From Lineus longissimus (Eukaryota > Nemertea > Pilidiophora > Heteronemertea > Lineidae): a stretch of 64,000 bases of DNA. Numbering within the stretch: the stretch's first letter is position 1; each line of letters starts with the position of its first letter. A model generated the notes under the pieces. That model was not told where the DNA came from, searched no databases, and saw nothing but the letters and a program-made list of their open reading frames with translations. The position numbers and the translations under genes were made by a program. Below, one piece after another: positions 1-11,100 of the stretch. Location of the stretch: NCBI RefSeq assembly GCF_910592395.1, contig NC_088317.1, forward strand, positions 14,136,001-14,200,000, read 5' to 3'.

Positions 1-39
1 GTTCATCATCATCACCAACTTGAACAGTCACTTGCTTAC

Positions 40-1568
40 CTTCAGCGAAAGCCTTGGCAATGAAGCCAACTAACTCATATCTTGCCAGGAATTGCTTGTG
101 GCCAAGATCAGTTGAAAGATTTGATATCTTCCTCAGCACCCTGTTCATCTCATTGAACTTTTCTGTCCTTGTCAGAGGTTTTCTGGGGTCCAATGTCCTC
201 ACCAACATCCCACTCCCAGCAGAAGGATTATACCCCACAGAACAACCATGGCCAGCCTTTCTCCATCTCTTGGCGATTCACTCCAAATTGAACACATCGG
301 CTGCATCGGGGCATCTAAAATATGGTGACATGGCAGCATGGTTGTAGTGAAGAACTGACAGGTACAGCATGTTTCCTCTTTCGTCATCTTCACCTCGTAC
401 CGTTGGCATGGTTTGTCCACAACCAAGAGAGAAAAATTGTCGACTTGTCCCTGCGAAATGTCATATAGGACCTTGCAGTGCCCCTTGATATTAGCTGTCA
501 CAGTATCCGCAGCATAGGGCGTAGCGAGAGACTGAAGTTTTTCAACAATACTGCATCCTGGTTCCCATTCACGTAACGAACCGTCAGTTGCTGATAGCAC
601 TCAGCAGCCGCCAATCGATCATCCTTTCTGAAATTTACTTTCACAAACTCATGGATGAACTGCGAAACAGTCAATTTGGATGAGCAGGTCCGTTTTAGCT
701 TTTCGTGGTAACTTTCCAGGATGTTGGTTGTCCTCTGCCCAAGGTTGAGGAAGCGCTTCCTTGAATATGCCACCCACATACCTCTACTTTCGAGCCAGTT
801 TTTGGTGAAGTACGCAGAGAACTCAGCAAAACTGTCGTCTTCTTGGAGAGTTTTGAAGTGTTTGTCGTTGTCAGACTCTGTATGTGAAAATGTCAACTTG
901 GAACAGAGCTGCAATAATCTGTCTTTCACAGACCTATTGAGAGGCAGCTTCACAACCTCGGCCCGCAATGCCTTGAGGACATGAAATAAACACAAAAATA
1001 TTTTCGCATTTGGCCACAATCCCTTGATTACAGCCATTTCATTGAAATCTTTGTCAACAATGAACACTTATGTCTCTTTAGTTTCTGGGTTAAGTTCCTG
1101 AAACACTTGCATGAATTTATGAAGTGACTCCTTTTTCTCATTTGAGAGAATTGCCTGTCCGACGACCTGATCGTTTCCGTTTCCATCGACTACCATGATA
1201 GTCGACAAAGGCATGCGTTTGTTGTTCGCTCTATATGTGTTGTCGACAAAAAGCACTTCGCTGAACCTCTGGGTGTTCTCCCTCATTTTTGTTGTTTGAA
1301 TGAAGATCAGTTCAAGTTCGTCTTTTGTATTTACGAACAATCTAATGTGGGCAGAGGGGTCATCCTTAAGAAGTCCTTCTATCTCGTCAAGAATCTTGTA
1401 TTCTTCGGATCCTCGCCGACCTGCCTTGGTTCGAATATTGTGAATGACCTTCGTGGGTATCATCTTGTTGCCGGCGGACCGTAGCAGCTCCATGACTTTG
1501 GAGGCCTCGACATTTAACTTTAGCAACTGCTCTGCTGTGTGGAGTTCATCGGGACTGACACGTCGAAC
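40..1568 (-). pseudogene. ZSWIM3-like / MULE transposase-derived exon, decayed
   Basis: On the minus strand a single long exon runs from an acceptor (polypyrimidine-poor TTTACAG, ending at 1569) to a donor-like AAG/GTAAGC at 40/39. It encodes a MULE-type transposase core: a first Asp in FVDNTYRANN, then VDKDFNE and CLFHV, and a C-terminal SWIM zinc finger (CTCQFF...LPCHH at about 330-375). This order matches ZSWIM1/3-type proteins derived from MULE transposases. It is broken four times: an in-frame TAA at 1068-1070 between the two catalytic segments, a frameshift in a T-run near 537-542, a frameshift near 311-320 just after the SWIM motif, and a TGA at 278-280 where Trp is expected. Downstream of these lesions the reading continues with normal-looking protein sequence, so this was once an intact gene or transposon. 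Family assignment is fairly sure. Cellular gene versus transposon copy is open. Confidence 0.72.
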
Positions 1569-2839
1569 CTGTAAATATAATCAAGAAATGTTACATTTTT
1601 GGAGAAAAAGGCACCAAACAACATATTGTAGACCTCTGAACACTCGGGGTTGGTTTCGGGAGTCTAGAAATGGATTCTAGGACATTCGCCACCCGGATAT
1701 TTGCCGCCGGATTTTTGCACCTACATGTAAAACTAACCCTAACCCTTCCCCATTCCCCGGTGGTAAATGTCCGGGTGGAAAACGTCCTGATACCATAGAA
1801 ATGTATCAATGGGATATCAAAATTTTCGTATCTGTCGAGGTTGCTGAATGATTCCTCATCAAAGTGGAGTTAATGCCAATGGAGACAGTTTGTCCTGGGG
1901 GACGGATTAGGGATCAAATCTGAATAGTTTGAAACCAGTAAAAACTACATGTAGTTTCTCCGTGAAAACCATTCCCATAAAAACGGACAGAAATATGAAG
2001 AGTTGGGGATCGACCCAGTTTCAATTCCAAACCTTAAAAAAGGAAACAAAACTGTCTGGGGAGGACACAGGGCACAGGGACGAATTGGTTTCAGCACCCA
2101 TAATCAAATCGGACCGCAATTTGGTCCCCAAGCACAAGGTCATTCGACTTCGAAGAACATTTTGAAACCACGATTCAAGTTCGCAGCACCAACAGTACCA
2201 GGCAAAAGCTTACAGACGATGGGCACCACAGTCTAACAACAGCTCACAATATCACATGATGATTACCTCAGGATATTGCTGATATGAAGAACTTGAGACC
2301 TTATGGTTATGCTCCAAGTTGACATTTCCAACAACGAATCGGTCTTTCTTTCTGTCCACTGACACAACAAATTGTGCAGAACAGTTCTTCTTGAATGACC
2401 TGCAAGTAAACAAGTGACAATCCATGAGCAATACTCAATTGGCAATAGAGACCAACAATGCAGATAATCAAACTTTAAGTATTACATGTATGGGGGAAAT
2501 TTCTTTATCGTTACCTAAGGCATGAAGGGCAAGAATGAAGAAAACTACTTTTTTTCATTTTTTTCATTTAACTGAAATTAATTCCCTCTATAATTTGAGC
2601 ATCAGTATCAGTGATTCTTCACATTTTCAAGACAGCCCCATCAATTCCATTACTCGAGCGGCACCCCGCCATTGATCACTAACGTACAGGATACTGCATA
2701 AAGGAATCCCCCTCCCTGGTCTCTTGCGGTGGGAAGGCAAACTATATAGTATAAAGTGGCGGCTTTTGGAACCAGAAGGCAGTTAAGAAAAACGCAGACA
2801 ACTGAGCACTGCGTAAACAATACTACATGTACTATGTAA
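1569..2839. other. No gene recognised (intron or intergenic)
   Basis: AT-rich sequence between the acceptor of the ZSWIM-like exon and the pogo-type transposon. The short open frames here (60-78 codons) show no recognisable domain. If the exon at 40-1568 belongs to a spliced gene, this is its upstream intron. Confidence 0.5.
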
Positions 2840-3433
2840 CAGTAAAACTCGCGTAGCTCGGTACCTTCGGGACTAAAGATTTTTATGACGACTTACAAGT
2901 ACATGTATGACGACTTGCAATGTAGTAAAGATAATGACATACTGTCTTCTCCCACTTAACCGAGCGCCAGGAAAATGGCTCGAAAATGACTAAGTCCAGA
3001 AACATGGCAGTCTGTAGTTTTTACCGGTGGGCTGCAAAAATTCAATATGACAGCCAACTATATTGATCAATGGTTATAGGAAGACAACCTTGTAAATGTT
3101 GTCAATTCAATAACGCCTGGTCGCGGTCAGGGCCAGTAATCCCTGCAGTCAGGGTGATGATTATTGAAGTTACGTAAGATCATGTAAATGGTTGACCAAT
3201 CCAGAGTCTTTCAAATGAATTTATTTTATCTAATCGATTATGGAATCGTTTTCTTGTTGGGGAAATCCAATAAAGGGCACTTTCGTGTCAAATGTCTGTC
3301 TGCCATCTTGCTTTGACCACGTTCTTCTGGTAAGATGCACGCAATGCGATGGATTTTGTGGGTAGGCCTAGCAGGCACCCTGATGATGTTAACGTATGGA
3401 ATGGAGCATGGAGATGATGTTGACAGCCACTAC

Positions 3434-3480
<47 letters not shown>
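3434..3480. repeat. (GAT)n microsatellite
   Basis: About 15 uninterrupted GAT/TGA triplets inside the pogo-like element. The poly-Asp and poly-Ser readings of this tract are not genes. Confidence 0.95.
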
Positions 3481-4392
3481 TAGATGATGCTAACCAGGCT
3501 GTACCTGGTGCATGTAGGCACCAGGTAGTCTCAATCAGAAGATTGACCTTATCGAGACATACCAATTGGATCATGCTATAGGATTACGTCATGCTGAAAC
3601 TGCGACATCCTTTGCCAGACACCACCGCATAGCACCGCAGACATTTAGACGTTGATTAGGCACACAGGATGACTTGTTTGCCCTCCGAGATAGATCAACT
3701 CAAGACCATAGAAGACGGAGGAGACAACGGCAACACGGCACTGATGCACAAGGTAGTGTTTCTACAAGCATTATATTCCTCGCTAAATGAATTTCCTTCC
3801 TTGTTGGCCTATACCGACCGGAATAAGTCCGCTTCTGTGTCATGGACGGAAGAATTAGTCGCACTATGCATCAAAGCGACTGACCCTGACCATTGCCTTT
3901 AACAATATCAGTATTATTGTTCCTGGGACCTTTATTCCTAGGACTAACATTTCGTTCATACCTGTGGTTATCGGCAATCAATATTTCCAAAGATGTTTAA
4001 CGTGTTAGCTTTTTTATTTCAGCATACTGGCCCGAAATGGAAAACAATTTGAACACCTGGTTCCTTGAGCGCTGAAGACTTGGTTTCCCTGTTTCCGGTG
4101 AGGATATTAAAGGGCAAGCTGGAAGAGAATTTCGACAATGGTGGGCAGGGCTTCCGAACGAAACGAAGGCCGAAAGACAAGAACAGAGACCCCTGCGATA
4201 CCTTTTCCATGCATCTGCACATTGGCTTAGCAACTTTATGGAAAGGTGAGTTTCATTCCGCTGTTGCATGGATCGGCCTTAATGGATTGTATGCGGTGAA
4301 TTTTAACAATATGCAAATTCCATTTAAGGAAACAAATCAGCTATCGAAGGAAGACCAAAGATTCAAGGGGGTTACCTGACAACGCCCAGGCT

Positions 4393-5441
4393 TTGGTTGC
4401 CGACTACCTGGGAGATTTTGCCGACCTCATCAGAGACGCTGATTTTGATGTCATCATGTTGTGTCGTGTTGTGTTGTTTGATATGGTGCCAAGATCAACA
4501 ATGGAAGCGACTGGGTCTCAGAATGTTGACATTGGATCATCCCAAGGCAACCCGAAACTTGGATGCACGGTGACTCTAGTAGTTACGACAGACGGACGAA
4601 AAGGACGAGCCGAGGTCAACTTCAGAGGCTTGGCACCAGATGGTAACGTCATTCGGCAGCTTCAGGCGAATGCTCCAGACAATGTGCGAGTGAGTATTGG
4701 CATAGAATACAAGTCCATGCTTGTAGTACAGGACATGTACCTGACGTCATCAGTGTTGTCATTGACGGTTATTCTAGTTAATGGTAGTATTTTTTAGGAA
4801 AATCAGAACTTCTATGACTAAAATTATTATAGGTTTGTCATGGATGGAACCAAAACATTGTGCGTGTCTGACTGTTCAGAAAAGTAATGTAAATGTTCAT
4901 ACTTGTTGTTTATTTTTCCAGATAACTGGTAGTCCACAGGGTTGGGCCCGACACTAATCGCTAATCGAGTGGTTGCAGGCCCTGGTTGTGCCATTTGTAG
5001 CAGGGGCCACGTTCCTGTTACTTTTAGACAGGTATCCGGCGCATCGAAATCAGCAATTTCGTGATGCAATCACCGCAGAGAATGGGACAGACACTTTCAT
5101 TCCAGGACGATGTACTTCGCTGCTGCAGCCCTTGGACTTGACCGTAAACAGGAGCTTCAAGTGTCACCTAAGGACCATTTAGAAAGTGTGGAAAATCGGC
5201 CAATGATCAAGGACATTGTGAGCGGATCACCAGGCGGGATGTGGTCAGGATGATCAGCCTCGGCTGGGAAAGGGTCACACAACAGACGATTATGAACGGT
5301 TGGAGAGCCAGTGGCCTAGTTCCTGAGGACGATGACGAAGTCGGGGAGGGGGTAGAGATGGTAAATGATGAGTTTGAGCAGTTTGTTGAGGGGATTGAGT
5401 TTTCGGAAGGAGAAGAGGATGTTTTTGATGATGACGTGTAA
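4393..5441 (+). pseudogene. pogo/Tigger-type DDE transposase remnants
   Basis: Three fragments in order resemble the DDE_1 domain of pogo/Tigger transposases. 4393-4797 carries the region around the first catalytic residue (VVLFDMVPRST... then VTLVVTTDGRKG). 4973-5182 carries the second (LLLLDRYPAHRNQ) and the conserved TSLLQPLDLTVNRSFK segment. 5241-5441 looks like the C-terminal tail, with an acidic end. The fragments lie in different frames, with a stop after HLRTI (5180-5182) and a frame change between 4797 and 4973. A possible N-terminal DNA-binding part upstream (about 3670-4380) is not recognisable. The whole lies between the inverted ends at 2840 and 5915, so it was this element's own transposase. 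It cannot make a full protein now. Confidence 0.72.
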
Positions 5442-6266
5442 ATCCCGTTTGGATAATAAAATTGATTGGTAAATTGATGAGTAAATCTTTTCTTTAATTT
5501 ATTCGTTAACAGCAAGACTTCTTTATTGGGACATTCTGCAGACCCATGAAGCTGGATTTATTATAGACCCTAGATTAGAAATTTCTGGTCAATGGACATT
5601 ATAGGCATAAAATGAGGACGCTAGTTGTATTGTATTCATTCATTCAGTACAGGACTACCCCATGTCAATGTTCATGTCTTTTATCCACTTACGTGGAAGG
5701 CATTGGCATTGCCCACGAAAAGGGAGTCAATTATCAGCTGTGGCTGTTCTTTCTAATGTTCGCCTGCCACCAGTAAAATCGGCCTATTCATTTGGACTTA
5801 GTCATTTTACGATTCAGCCGCGCTCGGTTAAGTGGGAGAAGACCGTAATTAAATAGGGACTTTCTGGCAGGTGCCGTCTTGGACACAGTGACCTCTAGTT
5901 ACGCGAGTTTTACTGTATTATTTCACAATATTATTGCACCAAGCAAAAATACACCAAAAAGCATGCAAAGAGCCCAAGCAACCAAAGCACATAGGGCTTA
6001 TTCATGCAGGGGCCAGCGAAGAAGCATACACGAACTACATACAAACATAGTGAATACTTTTTATTTTGTAAGCGAAGAACAATGATGATTAAACTTGCTT
6101 TGGTCCTGCACCGTCACCATACACCGCAGGCATGGCATAAACGCAGGATTTGAGTTTGATAACAGTGTGAAAGCAAGGTTATTATCTATTTGTATGAACT
6201 AGTGACAATGAGTGGGACCATAACCATCAAAACAATACACTGTATTACACTAGGAAAGATACCCAT

Positions 6267-6480
6267 GGTGCAACATAGAAGGCAGTGACATTGACTCCAT
6301 TGACCTTGACCTTTGGTCTATTCGACTCGCGTCGGCAATCCTTGGGTCAACGACAACGAGCACACATCTACAGGGTGCAACATAGAAAGCAGTGACCCTG
6401 ACTCCATTGACCTTAACCTTTGGCCTATTCGACACACGTCGGCAATCCTGGGGTCAAAGACAACGTGCATACATCTACCA
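6267..6480. repeat. 107-bp tandem duplication, two copies
   Basis: 6267-6373 and 6374-6480 are two head-to-tail copies starting GGTGCAACATAGAA, with a few substitutions. Each contains GACTCCATTGACCTT and GTCGGCAATCC. No function is evident. Confidence 0.9.
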
Positions 6481-6559
6481 ACTCGTTGTTTTCTTGGCCT
6501 GGGAAACCCACTCTGCCGCTGTGGCACTCATGTGAATTGGTGATATTTCCACTCCATTA

Positions 6560-6625
6560 CAGTAGAACCTCTCAATTAAGGACACCCTCGGGACTGCCAA
6601 ATGCTGTCCTTAAATTAAAAGAGAA
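6560..6625 (+). mobile_element. pogo-type MITE, 5' end fragment
   Basis: Begins CAGTAGAACCTCTCAATTAA, matching the terminus of the full MITE at 8623-8782, and continues through a GTCCTTAAATTAA palindromic arm before losing similarity. No right terminus is seen. Confidence 0.65.
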
Positions 6626-7139
6626 ACAGGAAGCTGTGTGGCGCGAAAATCAAACTTTCCCGCGGCCCCACGTGATCAACGTCATAGCCGGCGCAAAACC
6701 TAAAAATAGAATGTTGTGACAGCGTGAGTACACGTGTATCTACGATTTGCAGTGCAAACATTTTGAAATATTCACGTATTCAAGGTTATTTGCAAGTCAG
6801 AGAAGCTGGAAGCAATCGTAGAGTAAGAACATGAATATTAGACTAAGTATACTTTCTGGATCGCTCTCGGCGGTCGAGAGAAGAGGCTGATTGCGTGAAT
6901 GCAAAATGTCTCGCAATAGTGATTTTTATGATACATTGTTGTTCCCGTGCACAATGCATGTATGTACGTGCGTATGTACGTGCGGTCATCCTAAACAGCG
7001 TCCACCAGCGCCCACCATGTACCAGCGTCCACCAGGTTTAAAATCTGATAGACATCAAAATAAAATTTAGTAGCCATGAACGAAATTAAACACATTTCCT
7101 GAAAATTTCATGACTATTTAAAAACATTTAAGACCGGTA

Positions 7140-7433
7140 TTATTTACGGTACCCGACCGTCGGATCTAAATTGAAGGAAATCGGTCTTGTTGACCCGACC
7201 GTCTGATCTCCAGTGAAGGAAATCGGTCCTGTGTACACGACGGTCGGGTGACCAATACTGAAATTCTTCACTCCAGACCCGACGCCGTCGTGTCTCGAGT
7301 GAAGGAATTTGGTACTATTCACCCGGCCGTCCGGCGCAAGTCTGTTTGAATTCTGATAATTTTGATTGAAATTGGGCAAAATTGGTGAATTTTGTTCAAC
7401 CGACAGGCCCGCTTGACCTACATCCGCCGCCAT
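7140..7433 (-). CDS. Possible first exon or small ORF, 97 aa, unknown
   Basis: A minus-strand open frame starts at ATGGCGGCGG (7433-7431), a context common at first exons of animal housekeeping genes. It lies about 680 bp upstream of, and divergent from, the RHBDD1 coding start. The first 35 residues (MAADVGQAGL..., Asn/Gln-rich) look unremarkable. The second half is made by the degenerate repeat described next, so only the N-terminal half could be real coding sequence. No good donor site is obvious. I do not recognise the protein. It may be chance. Confidence 0.2.
   Translation of the reverse strand: MAADVGQAGLSVEQNSPILPNFNQNYQNSNRLAPDGRVNSTKFLHSRHDGVGSGVKNFSIGHPTVVYTGPISFTGDQTVGSTRPISFNLDPTVGYRK
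7150..7340. repeat. Degenerate ~50-bp repeats with GACCCGACCGTC core
   Basis: Three to four imperfect units combine CCCGACCGTCxGATCT with GTGAAGGAAATCGGTC. Related words (ACGACTGTCG, ACAACAGTCGGGCG) recur near 7550 and 7990, some inverted. The origin is unknown. Confidence 0.55.
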
Positions 7434-8117
7434 TGTTTCCCCTAATTTCCTGCTCACTAACGCTAGTGGCGGCTTCGGGAATGTTGGCCACCCGATGACG
7501 TCATCAACTGAGTCGTCGGGTCAAAAGCGCGGGGAATCTTGACTCGAGACACGACTGTCGACCAGCATACATTATATTGTAGTCGGGTCAATAGCATCCC
7601 GCGAAGTTTCTATTTATAGCTCACAAGGTCATTTGCATAAGATATTGATGACGTTTTAGTCACGTGACAGGCGGACATCGACACTTATTTCTACGCATTT
7701 GAGCTTATTTCAAAGTCAATTATCTTTGACCCTGCATTGTTTTTAGCATGAATGATACCATAGAGTCAGAGAGAGAAATATTCAGAACAATTATGTAGTA
7801 TTTCCAACACTCGGACATGTGCCAGATTGAATCTAACTGCCCCAGTTAAAAAGCCTGAATCCATTACGAAACCGCATATTTGTCCGACATTGCCTGTAAT
7901 TCAGTGATGGGGAAATAGAGGGCAGCAGCTGCAGTGACGTCATCTTCGCGGAATGCTATAGCGCAGAAAATCTTCAGTCAAGACACAACAGTCGGGCGAA
8001 TAATAATTTTCAACATTTAAATGGCATCAACAATTCCCTATGATATCAGAATGCTTCAAGGGCTATGAGTCTACTCTAACCTCTGTATTTTTTTGCAGCC
8101 ATTAAAGAAGTTCCACA

Positions 8118-11100
8118 ATGTTCCGAGGACGAAATAGAGGCACGCAGGGGGGTGGCCTGGCCATTATGCTGCTAGCTTACCAACTGATGCAAGTCGGTTT
8201 CGACCGGATACCGCCCGTCACGTTGGCGGCGATACTGGGGCAAGTTCTGGTCTTCTTGAAACTGATCGACATACCCTGGCCAAGCCTCGACGATGTATGC
8301 ATCAGCTCCAATCAGGTGTGGAATCGCGGCGACTGGACACGATTAATCCTTGGCGTCTTTCACCACGCTGACCAATGGCATTTGTATTATAACATGTCGT
8401 CATTCCTGTGGAAGGGCATAAACTTGGAACGAAAACTAGGCAGTGGTTACTTTGCGTTTCTGTTGGCGGTGTTTACAGTTTTGCAGAGTACTATACTGGT
8501 TGCTGTCAATATGCTGCTTGGTAACTACATTATGAACGATGCGTCTTATCTCTCACAGTGTGCGGTGGGGTTCTCAGGTGAGTTTAGTACAATACTGCGA
8601 GTGCTGTTTGAATTAAAAGGTACAGTAGAACCTCTCTATTAAGGACACCGTCGGCACCTACAAGTGCAGTCCTTAATAGAGAGGTGTCCTGATTAGAAAG
8701 GTCAAAGTGAATTGAAACAGCCAATTTGGGACCAAAATTAGTGTCCTTAATAGAGAGGTGTCTGCTAAGGGAGGTTGCACTGTACTTAAAACAAAATTCA
8801 TTTATCCATATATATACTGAGTTAAGACTGACTGAGAGGCAGACATTGAATATGTGTTTTATTTGTTTTAAAAAATGACATGATTGATTTTGTTTCTAAT
8901 TCAAAATCAGTTGATTAGAAAATGCCATACTTAGTGGCATGTTATGAGGAATGAAAATGTTCTTTTTCAATGAGTTCCCCCATCCTACAGCTCCAGTCAT
9001 CCAGTTTGGGGTGGGGATGGGGGGGGGGGTATAGTATACTGTAGGAACATTCCGAAAGTTTAAGGGGTTGATGCTGCGGTGTGCCAATGGCGTGACTCCT
9101 GGCAAGTAAGCACCAAAGTTCTGAAAAGGATTCGGTGGAATATTTGTTCATTGATGCATTCTTTGAACAGCTGAGGATATCTTGAGGGTCAAGGTCAAAG
9201 GTGTAATCAGGCTCTAACGGGAGGATCGTGGGCTCCTCCAGAAAATTTTCTTGGTATCTGAGTGCCCAGAATAGATTCCAGTGTAACTTCTTTGAATACA
9301 ACAGACCTCCCCTTCCTCTAAACGGCCTCCGTATTCCATGCTATAATGAATGACCAGATATGCTTGTATATTTTGGTTAAATCTCTCTTGTTCTTCACAA
9401 TTTCAGGTGTCTTATTTGCTCTGAAGGTGCTGACTACTTATGACCTACCACCCGGCATTCAGTACATTATGGGTATCCCTATCCATTCAAGGTTGGCAGT
9501 CTGGGCAGAGTTGGCATTCATTCAAGTGATTGCTCCTAATGCATCTTTTACTGGTAAGGATAAAAACATGTCATCATGAAGAAGTGTTACTTCCTTAAAG
9601 TCCACCTTTTTGTTGGAGCCCATAGTTGCTGTCAGGTGCTTAGCGTATTCTGTCTTTTTTGGGGTGCTAAATTTTAGAAGACTGTAAAATAAGCAAAAGT
9701 TTTCTGAAAATGCATGGTCGCAATTTGCTAAAACATGGCTGAAAATAAACCTCGATAGTACACAGAACAGTCTATGCCCGTCAACGGGACTGAACTGGAT
9801 GCAGTTCCTCTGTGGAAACGTGTCGATAAGGTCAGAAAAACCCAACTTCGACAAAATCAGCCAAATAGTTTTCACACAATGCCCTAAAGAACAATTTCGA
9901 ACCTGAACTCAACTCGTACTAAAAGAGGTGGTCGGGCTGGCACAGTTGAAACATGGCGCCTGTCACCCACGAAGTCATCGGTTCAATTCCAGGTTCAATT
10001 CCCGGTCCATCTCGGTACACTTGTGTGATAGTGAGGGCAACTCTCTTCCACTGAATTAGGTTTCCTTTGGGGTCCCTGGGTCCCTTCTTCTCATATTACA
10101 ATCGCCCTGTATTGTCTTGAGCTAATAATGTCCCAGATCATGCTCACCTCTCCACTTCATGCTGCCTTGTAAAAACCTACATTTGTCTTATTTTCGTAGG
10201 TCATCTCTCTGGAATTCTCCTCGGTCTTCTGTATGTAAAAGGACCACTCAAGTTTGTCATGAAAGAATTCTACAGCATCATTTCATCCACAGCGTCAGGT
10301 AAGATGATGCAGATGAGATACCTGAAGACTCTACTGTCAGTTGGTCCAGGGCTATCTCTGGGATTTAGAAATCTTCAAAGGACCAAGGTCAATTTTCAGG
10401 GCGTTACTACCATGCTGCCATATGCCCAGGACTTAACCTTCCACTCTACAGTAGCAGTTACTGTCATCATAAATACTACTTAAAATGAGAAAATTCAAAA
10501 TCTACTTAATTGTCAAGCTATTCCTATTCTAATCGCGACTGGACCCAGGTGAGCCCTCCGCGCAGCAGTCATCTTTGGCAAACACTGGGCATTGGTGAGT
10601 GGCTTTTACCACGATGTAATGGTAAAAGCATTCGATAACCTATGACGACAATGGAAGTGATGTTGAATCGTGATCGCGGGATGTGATGTAGAAAGTCTGA
10701 AAAGTTAAAAACCGTCGGACACTTTCATTAAAATAGTTACATGCAATGAAATGAGAAGAACAAACAAAATCTAAGTAAAAGCCACCCACTCCTTTAAAGG
10801 GGACTATAGGCAGGAGCAGAGGGGCTAATTTGGCCATCTTCAAGTGACTAGTATACACAGTATTAAGGGCCCTTGGTCATGTCAGACTCGGCACTAAATA
10901 TATTCCTCATACAAGTATGAATCATTTCGACTTACTGTGAGATGCGAGTCAGAGAGACCCCTATTGGCGGCTTTGTGTAACTGTATCTTGCCTGCGTAGC
11001 TGCTGCCTATATTGTCACTTTTTAAAAAAGATGCGGTTGTATGTCTCTCAGAATTTTCTGGCGTGGTTATCATCCCAAGCATACACATGGAAATCGTAGT

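Larger units (their letters stand above)
2840..5915. mobile_element. pogo/Tigger-like DNA transposon, about 3.08 kb
   Basis: The two ends are inverted copies. CAGTAAAACTCGCGTA begins at 2840 and its reverse complement ends at 5915. A second inverted block pairs 2944-2967 with 5820-5843, and a third pairs 2984-2999 with 5792-5807, so the terminal repeats span roughly 125-160 bp with a diverged middle. TA follows the right end (5916-5917). On the left TA sits one base away from the terminus. CAGT termini, TA target duplication and the DDE-type fragments inside all fit the pogo/Tigger group of the Tc1/mariner superfamily. The coding part is decayed (see 4393-5441). Confidence 0.8.
5918..8098. 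other. Intergenic, RHBDD1 upstream region
   Basis: No protein-coding gene is certain here. It holds a 107-bp tandem duplication, a pogo-MITE end and a degenerate repeat (listed separately). The right end is a splice acceptor (pyrimidine tract then TTTTGCAG ending at 8098) 19 bases before the RHBDD1 start codon. So the RHBDD1 transcript has at least one 5'-untranslated exon upstream, with its promoter somewhere in this stretch. I could not place it. Confidence 0.5.

Noticed and set aside
3389-3581. Open frames rich in poly-Asp, poly-Ser or poly-Ile
   Set aside because: They are translations of the (GAT)n microsatellite.
9522-9875. 117-codon minus-strand frame overlapping RHBDD1 exon 2
   Set aside because: It lies antisense to a confident exon and its intron, with no recognisable domain.
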